Positions 58,503-64,000 of a DNA stretch of 64,000 bases are shown here, piece after piece. This stretch comes from Vibrio sp. 10N.286.49.B3 (GTDB lineage: Bacteria > Pseudomonadota > Gammaproteobacteria > Enterobacterales > Vibrionaceae): contig NZ_MCUV01000003.1 of NCBI RefSeq assembly GCF_002873395.1, positions 44,616-108,615 of the forward strand, given 5' to 3'. Made by a program: the position numbers and the translations under genes. Numbering within the stretch: the first letter of the stretch is position 1; each line of letters opens with the position of its first letter. The notes beneath the pieces are model-generated. The model was not told the origin of the DNA and did not search any database. It worked only from the letters and a program-made list of their open reading frames with translations.

Positions 58503-58946
58503 CTATTCCTTTATATCCGTTAATAATCCCACTTTAGGAATACCAGCTCGACTTAACTCATCCAATACTAAAACGATGTCTGCATACGGCGTTGCAGCGT
58601 CACCACCAACGGCAACCGGTGCTTGGGCATTGACCGCTCGCTCTGCTTTGACACGAACAATAACGTCATCAATTGATAAGCCACGTTGCATTTCATCATT
58701 GTTAACGCTTAAACCAAGCAAACCATGCTTATCAATTTCGATAATAATAAAGCTACTACTATCATCACCCAGTAAATCTTGTGCTGATTGCGCCGTTGTT
58801 GCTTCTGGTAATTCGACATCGACCCCTTGAGTAACAAACGGTGAAGTCACCATAAAAATGATCAACAGCACCAGCATGACATCAATATAAGGAACAACGT
58901 TAATTTCCGCAGTTAATTTGCGCTTTTTAGGTTGATATCCTGCCAT
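58503..58946 (-). CDS. tolR: Tol-Pal system protein TolR
   Basis: A 147-residue ExbD/TolR protein: one membrane helix with the essential Asp (VVPYIDVMLVLLIIFMVT), then a periplasmic domain. Forms the ion-driven stator with TolQ. Four bases from tolQ and 13 bases from tolA. Confidence 0.97.
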   Translation of the reverse strand: MAGYQPKKRKLTAEINVVPYIDVMLVLLIIFMVTSPFVTQGVDVELPEATTAQSAQDLLGDDSSSFIIIEIDKHGLLGLSVNNDEMQRGLSIDDVIVRVKAERAVNAQAPVAVGGDAATPYADIVLVLDELSRAGIPKVGLLTDIKE

Positions 58947-58949
58947 GAA

Positions 58950-59633
58950 TTATTCCCTACCCGCCATCACTTGACGGTGTAAAATACTGTGGAATTCTTC
59001 TGAGAATGTCGCGTAGTTATGCTCAAGTTTAGAGACTTTGTTACTTAGACGGTTATACGCCATTACTGCAGGAATAGCGGCGAACAGACCCATTGCTGTT
59101 GCGACGAGTGCCTCTGCAATACCTGGAGCAACCATGGCTAACGTTGCTTGTTTAACAGCACCAAGCGCGATAAAGGCATGCATGATACCCCATACCGTAC
59201 CAAATAGACCGATGTATGGACTGATTGAACCAACAGTTGCTAGAAACGGCAGGCTGGTTTCCAACTCGTCAACTTCACGAGCAACTGAAACGCGCATTGC
59301 TCGACCTGTACTTTCCATAATAAAGTCAGGAGAAGCGGCATTACTTTTACGTAAGCGAGCAAATTCGGTAAAACCAGAGTAGAAGATTTCTTCTGTACCA
59401 ATTAGAGAGTCTTTGCGTTTTTTTACATCTTGGTAAAGTAGTGATAGATCAGTACCTGACCAAAAACGGTCTTCAAAAGCTTCAGTATTATTTACTGCAT
59501 TTGATAACACTTTACTGCGCTTGATGATCATTGCCCATGAGACAACAGACATCCCCATAAGCACCAACATAACCATTTTAACGAGTAAACTAGCTTGTAA
59601 AAAAAGATCGAGAATAGATATATCAGCAGTCAC
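58950..59633 (-). CDS. tolQ: Tol-Pal system protein TolQ
   Basis: A 227-residue MotA/TolQ/ExbB-family membrane protein with three helices. The motif [24 protein letters not shown] lies in the middle of the protein, and [21 protein letters not shown] begins the third helix. Its start overlaps the end of ybgC by 11 bases. Confidence 0.97.
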   Translation of the reverse strand: MTADISILDLFLQASLLVKMVMLVLMGMSVVSWAMIIKRSKVLSNAVNNTEAFEDRFWSGTDLSLLYQDVKKRKDSLIGTEEIFYSGFTEFARLRKSNAASPDFIMESTGRAMRVSVAREVDELETSLPFLATVGSISPYIGLFGTVWGIMHAFIALGAVKQATLAMVAPGIAEALVATAMGLFAAIPAVMAYNRLSNKVSKLEHNYATFSEEFHSILHRQVMAGRE

Positions 59634-60057
59634 TGTGGGTAAACTCCAAAATTATAGATTGAGGCATCGCCTTCGGTTTCATTTTCTGGTTATCAATACA
59701 TGCTACCTTAACTTGAGCCGTACACAATACAACACCTTCATGATTAACGATTTCCTGACAAAATACTAAGGAAGCACGTTTCAATTGAGAAATGGTCGTT
59801 GTTACTGTGAGTTGGTCATCAAGCTTTGCACCTTGTAAGAAATCAATATCAATATGGCGTACAACAAAACCGATATTTTCAGCCAGTAAAGTTTGCTGAG
59901 AAACACCGATAGAGCGAAGTAATTCCGTACGCGCCCGTTCAAAATACTTCAAATAGTTGGAGTGATATACCACCCCACCCGCATCGGTATCTTCATAATA
60001 AACGGTGATTGGCCATGTAAATAAGGTGTATTTTAAACTACGCAATGTTACAACCAA
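59623..60057 (-). CDS. ybgC: acyl-CoA thioesterase YbgC
   Basis: A hot-dog-fold thioesterase of the Tol-Pal cluster. The catalytic Asp is in [17 protein letters not shown] (about residue 24). The product is about 140 residues. No ATG is available at the N-terminus: TTG at 60057 or 60045 must serve. It opens the ybgC-tolQRAB-pal-cpoB operon. The gap to ybgE holds the cyd operon terminator. Confidence 0.95.
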   Translation of the reverse strand: MVVTLRSLKYTLFTWPITVYYEDTDAGGVVYHSNYLKYFERARTELLRSIGVSQQTLLAENIGFVVRHIDIDFLQGAKLDDQLTVTTTISQLKRASLVFCQEIVNHEGVVLCTAQVKVACIDNQKMKPKAMPQSIILEFTHSDC

Positions 60058-60142
60058 AATAAATTAATATACTAATCTTTTACTATAACTCAACTATTTA
60101 CGATTAAAACACTATCAATATGCTTTTTTTGAATTGAGTCCA

Positions 60143-60173
60143 TAAAAAAAAGGCCATCTGTATAAGATGACCT
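60143..60173 (-). terminator. terminator of the cyd operon
   Basis: On the minus strand AGGTCATCT and AGATGGCCT (one G-T) form a 9-bp stem with a 5-base loop, followed by at least seven Ts. It separates cydABX-ybgE from ybgC-tol-pal. Confidence 0.88.
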
Positions 60174-60196
60174 CAGTTAGAGTAAAAAACCAACAA

Positions 60197-60490
60197 CTAT
60201 ATTAAGCGTATAATTGTTAAATAGAGCAAGATAGGTAACAAGAAGTATGGACTGAACAATAATTGCCAATACCAATTGATTGGTTTAAAGCCAATGCCAT
60301 ACACCATACTGGAGCAAAGTGCCCAAATAAACAGTGGACCAATGATGATGTTAAACCCGCCAATACTGGTCGCGTATACTTCTGGATCCCACATAACTAA
60401 ACCAACATGCATAAAGCCTAATAGTAATGCGACAGCTCTTAGCACTGCATTATCCATCGGTGTATGCCATCTAGTCACTTGCTCGGTCAT
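60197..60490 (-). CDS. ybgE: cyd operon protein YbgE
   Basis: A small membrane protein (about 97 residues, three helices) always found behind cydABX. It has RAVALLLGFMHVGLVMWDP near the start and INWYWQLLFSPYFLLPILLY at the end. The frame opens at 60505, but the ATG at 60490 starts right after the cydX stop and fits the family. Its role is unclear; an accessory of the bd oxidase is assumed. Confidence 0.9.
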   Translation of the reverse strand: MTEQVTRWHTPMDNAVLRAVALLLGFMHVGLVMWDPEVYATSIGGFNIIIGPLFIWALCSSMVYGIGFKPINWYWQLLFSPYFLLPILLYLTIIRLI

Positions 60491-60491
60491 G

Positions 60492-60599
60492 TTACTCACT
60501 ATCATTATCCATCATTTCTGAGTGCTCTAACCAAAGAGCATTAATAATACCGAATGCACACGCTAGCAATACACCCAGAATCCATGCGAAATACCACAT
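60492..60599 (-). CDS. cydX: cytochrome bd subunit CydX, 35 aa
   Basis: A 35-residue single-helix protein (MWYFAWILGVLLACAFGI, then NALWLEHSE). It is the third structural subunit of the cytochrome bd oxidase and stabilises the haem pocket. It follows cydB by 12 bases and its stop nearly abuts the ybgE start. Confidence 0.95.
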   Translation of the reverse strand: MWYFAWILGVLLACAFGIINALWLEHSEMMDNDSE

Positions 60600-60611
60600 A
60601 CTTTATACCCC

Positions 60612-61748
60612 TTAATAAGCTGACGTGTTGTTGTCTTCGATAAACTTCTTATCTAAACGACCAAACATTTTGTAATAAGTCCAAATCGTGTAACCTAAAA
60701 TAATTGGCACCATCACAAAAGCAACTGACGTCATTAAGTTAAGCGTTAGCTCACTTGAAGTAGAATCCCACATCGTTAAGCTATGATTAGGTACTAAACT
60801 TGACGGCATTACAAATGGGAACATTGCTAAACCAGCGGTAAAGACGACGCCCGCATTGGTTAAGCTTGATGCGATAAAGGCAAACGCACCTTTGTCAAAG
60901 CGAGAAGCAATAACCGCAATAATAGGCATAACGACACCGAGAATTGGTGCTGCCCACATTAATGGATATTGTTCAAAGTTAGCCATCCATGCACCAGCTT
61001 CACGAACCACTTCTTTATTCAAAGGATCCGATTGTGCCGCTTTATCTAAAACGCTAGTAATAACATAGCCATCAATGTGCTGGATCCAGAAGCCACCAGC
61101 AACAAACGTCGCAGCAAGCACTAAACCGGCAATTTGAGCAATATTACGTGAACGCTGATGAACTTCATCGGTCGTTTTCATTTGCAGCCAAGTTGAACCT
61201 TGCAGCACAATCATTGACAAGCTAACCACACCACATAGCAAAGCAAATGGGTTCAGTAACGCGAAGAATGAACCGTGATACGTTGGCATCATAAAGTCAG
61301 ATAATTGAAATGGCACACCTTGCAGCAAGTTACCAAAGGCAACACCAAAGATAACTGGTGGAACAAAGCCACTGGTACAAATCGCGCCATCCCATGCTCT
61401 ACGCCACTTTGGATCCTCAATTTTTGAGCGATAATCCAAACCAAGTGGACGTAACCATAGTGCCGCTAAAGCAATTAACATCGCAAAATAGAAACCCGAG
61501 AATGACGTTGCGTACACCAAAGGCCACGCTGCAAACAATGCACCACCCGCTGTAATTAACCAAACTTGGTTACCATCCCAGTGCGGAGCAATCGTATTGA
61601 TCATTACACGACGTTCACTATCTGTTTTGCCGATAACCGGCACTAAAGCACCAACGCCCATATCAAAGCCATCGGTAACAGCGAATCCAACCAGTAATAC
61701 ACCGATTAAAACCCACCAAATAAGACGTAAGATTTCGTAGTCAAACAT
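60612..61748 (-). CDS. cydB: cytochrome bd ubiquinol oxidase subunit II
   Basis: A 378-residue membrane protein with about nine helices, of the CydB family (LIWWVLIGVLLVGFAVTDGFDMG at the start, RRVMINTIAPHWDGNQVWLI). With CydA it makes the bd-type oxidase used at low oxygen. Lies 13 bases after cydA. Confidence 0.97.
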   Translation of the reverse strand: MFDYEILRLIWWVLIGVLLVGFAVTDGFDMGVGALVPVIGKTDSERRVMINTIAPHWDGNQVWLITAGGALFAAWPLVYATSFSGFYFAMLIALAALWLRPLGLDYRSKIEDPKWRRAWDGAICTSGFVPPVIFGVAFGNLLQGVPFQLSDFMMPTYHGSFFALLNPFALLCGVVSLSMIVLQGSTWLQMKTTDEVHQRSRNIAQIAGLVLAATFVAGGFWIQHIDGYVITSVLDKAAQSDPLNKEVVREAGAWMANFEQYPLMWAAPILGVVMPIIAVIASRFDKGAFAFIASSLTNAGVVFTAGLAMFPFVMPSSLVPNHSLTMWDSTSSELTLNLMTSVAFVMVPIILGYTIWTYYKMFGRLDKKFIEDNNTSAY

Positions 61749-61761
61749 AAATAATCCTTGC

Positions 61762-63348
61762 TTATACTTCTACTTGACGACCAACTTTGTCTTCAACAGA
61801 GTTAGCTTCTTGTTCAAAGTGGTAACGACCTGTTTTCAGGCTACTTGGTCCTTTACGAGCAAACTTCACCATGAGGTAAACTTCGGCAATTAAGAACACC
61901 GTATAGAGCGCTAAAATTGCGAATAGTGATGTCCACAATTCACCTGCGGTCAGTGCTGAAACAGCGACATCAACCGGTAAGATCTCACCAACGGCCCAAG
62001 GTTGACGACCATACTCAGCAACGAACCAACCTGCTTCAATCGCAATCCATGGTAGCGGCATGCCATATAATGCTGCTTTAAGTAACCACTTCTTCTGACC
62101 AATTTTTTGGCGGCAGGTTTGTACAAAAGCAAAACCAAAGATAAACAGCATCACTACGCCACAAGCAACCATGATGCGGAACGAGTAAAACAATGGCCAA
62201 ACCGTTGGAATGGAGTCGTCAGCCGCTGATTGAATTTGCGCTTCAGTGGCATCCACAACGTCATCGGTATAGCGCTTGAGCAACAAGCCATAACCTAAGT
62301 CGTCTTTTACCTCATCAAAAGCGGCTTTGTTTTCTTCTGACTTATCACCAGAACGTAACTTAGCCAGCAATTCATAGGCGTACATACCATTACGAATACG
62401 GTCCACATGCTCTTCACGTAAATCACGTAAACCGGTTACCTGTGTATCCAATGAGCGCGTGGCAATAATACCCATGATATAAGGGATCTTGATTGCGTAG
62501 TCGGTTTCCATGGTTTCTTGATTCGGAAGACCAAGGACGGTAAAGGAGGCTGGCGCTTCTTCTGTATGCCATTCGGCTTCAATTGCCGCTAGCTTAACTT
62601 TTTGCACATCACCCAACTCATAGCCTGACTCATCGCCTAGTACCATTACTGATAAAATCGCTGCCATACCAAAAGAAGCCGCGATAGCAAACGAACGTCG
62701 AGCAAAAGCAATATCTCGGCCTTTTAGTAGATAGTATGAACTGATACCTAATACAAACATGGCGCCTGCGGTATAGCCTGATGCAACGGTGTGAACAAAT
62801 TTAACTTGAGCGACTGGGTTAAGAACAACCTCAGAGAAGCTCACCATTTCCATTCGCATCGTTTCAAAGTTGAACTCAGCCCCGACCGGGTTTTGCATCC
62901 AACCGTTGGCAATCAAAATCCATAGAGCAGAGAAGTTTGACCCGAGCGCGACTAACCATGTTACGGCTAAGTGCTGGCGTTTCGACAGTCGATCCCAACC
63001 AAAAAAGAACAGACCAACAAAGGTCGATTCGAGGAAGAAGGCGACTAATGCTTCAATGGCCAATGGCGCACCGAAGATATCACCGACATAGTGAGAATAG
63101 TAAGACCAGTTAGTACCAAACTGGAACTCCATGGTAAGGCCGGTTGCCACACCAAGAGCAAAGTTAATACCAAATAGCTTACCCCAGAACTTGGTCATGT
63201 CCTTATAGATTTGCTTATTGGTCATTACATACAACGACTCCATGATGGCAAGTAAAAATGCCATACCTAAAGTCAATGGAACAAACAAGAAGTGATACAT
63301 CGCGGTAAAAGCAAATTGCAATCGCGATAGATCAACGACATCTATCAT
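61762..63348 (-). CDS. cydA: cytochrome bd ubiquinol oxidase subunit I
   Basis: A 528-residue membrane protein carrying the three haems of cytochrome bd. Haem ligand His19 is in AMYHFLF. The Q-loop lies roughly at 250-380 and is of the long type seen in E. coli, and GRQPWAVGE follows in the C-terminal part. First gene of cydABX-ybgE. The 650 bases upstream hold FNR-like sites. Confidence 0.97.
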   Translation of the reverse strand: MIDVVDLSRLQFAFTAMYHFLFVPLTLGMAFLLAIMESLYVMTNKQIYKDMTKFWGKLFGINFALGVATGLTMEFQFGTNWSYYSHYVGDIFGAPLAIEALVAFFLESTFVGLFFFGWDRLSKRQHLAVTWLVALGSNFSALWILIANGWMQNPVGAEFNFETMRMEMVSFSEVVLNPVAQVKFVHTVASGYTAGAMFVLGISSYYLLKGRDIAFARRSFAIAASFGMAAILSVMVLGDESGYELGDVQKVKLAAIEAEWHTEEAPASFTVLGLPNQETMETDYAIKIPYIMGIIATRSLDTQVTGLRDLREEHVDRIRNGMYAYELLAKLRSGDKSEENKAAFDEVKDDLGYGLLLKRYTDDVVDATEAQIQSAADDSIPTVWPLFYSFRIMVACGVVMLFIFGFAFVQTCRQKIGQKKWLLKAALYGMPLPWIAIEAGWFVAEYGRQPWAVGEILPVDVAVSALTAGELWTSLFAILALYTVFLIAEVYLMVKFARKGPSSLKTGRYHFEQEANSVEDKVGRQVEV

Positions 63349-63566
63349 GGTAACTCCTTTTGCGTCGGCTGAATGACGCGGTTTACACTTTTACAACGCT
63401 AGATGTAATGTATTAACTTTATATTGGTATAAGTAGTCAAAAGCATCCGTTGCTGTAATTATGCATTATGATGGTTATTTAATTGTTATAAACATAGTAT
63501 TATTGCTGATGCTAATATTACTGCTAAATACAATTTGTTTCAAAAGATTTATAACTAAAATTAACT

Positions 63567-63580
63567 TTGACGCAGATCAA
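63567..63580. promoter_or_regulatory. FNR-like site 1 upstream of cydA
   Basis: TTGAC-GCAG-ATCAA, nine of ten positions of the FNR consensus TTGAT-N4-ATCAA. About 220 bases before the cydA start. Confidence 0.65.
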
Positions 63581-63616
63581 TAAAATAACAGCATAAAAAT
63601 CCAAGCGTCATTCAAA

Positions 63617-63630
63617 TTGACTTGCGTCAA
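63617..63630. promoter_or_regulatory. FNR-like site 2 upstream of cydA
   Basis: TTGAC-TTGC-GTCAA, a perfect inverted repeat with eight of ten positions of the FNR consensus. Its centre lies 50 bases from site 1, close to five helical turns. Confidence 0.5.
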
Positions 63631-64000
63631 AAAATAAACATCATAAAATGCAACGAGTTACACCAAAAAACCTTGCACTACAAATAACCAACACAAACAA
63701 AACCAACCCATAACTCAATGGCTGCATATTGGCAACAATAATCACCCACAAACACAACTCAGCGTCTACAATATCGCTACTTACAATCTATGTTTGCTGA
63801 AATAAATAACAAGCGCAATGTCACATTTATTTGGCAATGATAATTATTACGCTTAAGGTTTAACATTATTTAACGAACTATTGATGCGATCCATATTTCC
63901 AGCCCATTAATACTTGTTACAACCTTCGGTAAATATGTTAAATGGCATATTACAGGTACAAAAAAGCCGATACCTTTTAATACCAATTACATTAATTTTG

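Larger units (their letters stand above)
63349..64000. promoter_or_regulatory. cydA upstream region
   Basis: About 650 AT-rich bases without a gene. The half nearest cydA carries two FNR-like palindromes (listed separately). I see nothing clear in 63640-64000. Confidence 0.6.

Overview
The window looks like a stretch of a Vibrionaceae chromosome, most plausibly Photobacterium or a close relative. This rests on the AT-rich base composition, the close match of many proteins to enterobacterial and vibrio families, the canonical cydABX-ybgE-ybgC-tolQRAB-pal-cpoB order, a torYZ pair, a free-standing secDF pair and the number of chemotaxis and cyclic-di-GMP proteins. Genus is an inference; no rRNA is present.

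Bases 1-13000 hold the start of sfsA, pflB, torYZ (TMAO/S-oxide respiration), a secDF pair outside the usual yajC context, and a small operon in which a TatA and a TatB homologue precede a Tat-exported lipoprotein phosphoesterase. Bases 13000-28900 carry ordinary single genes: two chemoreceptors, a secreted family II pyrophosphatase, a GNAT enzyme, a SYLF-domain protein, a LysR regulator, a SpoIIAA-like protein, a small lipoprotein, aquaporin Z, a SIMPL protein, a leucine-rich-repeat protein kinase, a TonB-dependent receptor behind a Fur-like site, a diguanylate cyclase and a DUF3297 protein. Bases 28999-34098 form a hydantoin-type catabolic cluster (HyuA-like, DUF917, NCS1 permease) with a divergent LysR gene.

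Bases 34099-47806, between the 3' end of that lysR and a tRNA-Ser(GGA), form a defence island in at least two layers. The inner layer (34099-38079) holds a PtuA/PtuB (Septu-type) pair and decayed remnants. It is flanked by two 193-bp direct copies of the lysR 3' end (33906-34098 and 38080-38272). The outer layer is a three-gene minus-strand operon: an SF2 helicase fused to a PD-(D/E)XK nuclease, a 659-residue protein of unknown family, and a methyltransferase-HNH fusion. A divergent WYL regulator of the CapW/BrxR type sits upstream, and a separate HNH nuclease with a possible sulfur-binding domain follows. I could not match this helicase/unknown/methyltransferase-HNH set to a named system; it is the best candidate for something undescribed. 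No integrase, transposase, CRISPR array or reverse transcriptase is visible.

Bases 48410-54455 return to core genes (alaE, a hybrid histidine kinase, a UPF0149 protein, a potassium channel, nadA). Bases 54615-63348 hold the tol-pal and cytochrome bd operons on the minus strand, including the 35-residue CydX. Upstream of cydA are two FNR-like palindromes, as expected for an oxygen-controlled oxidase.
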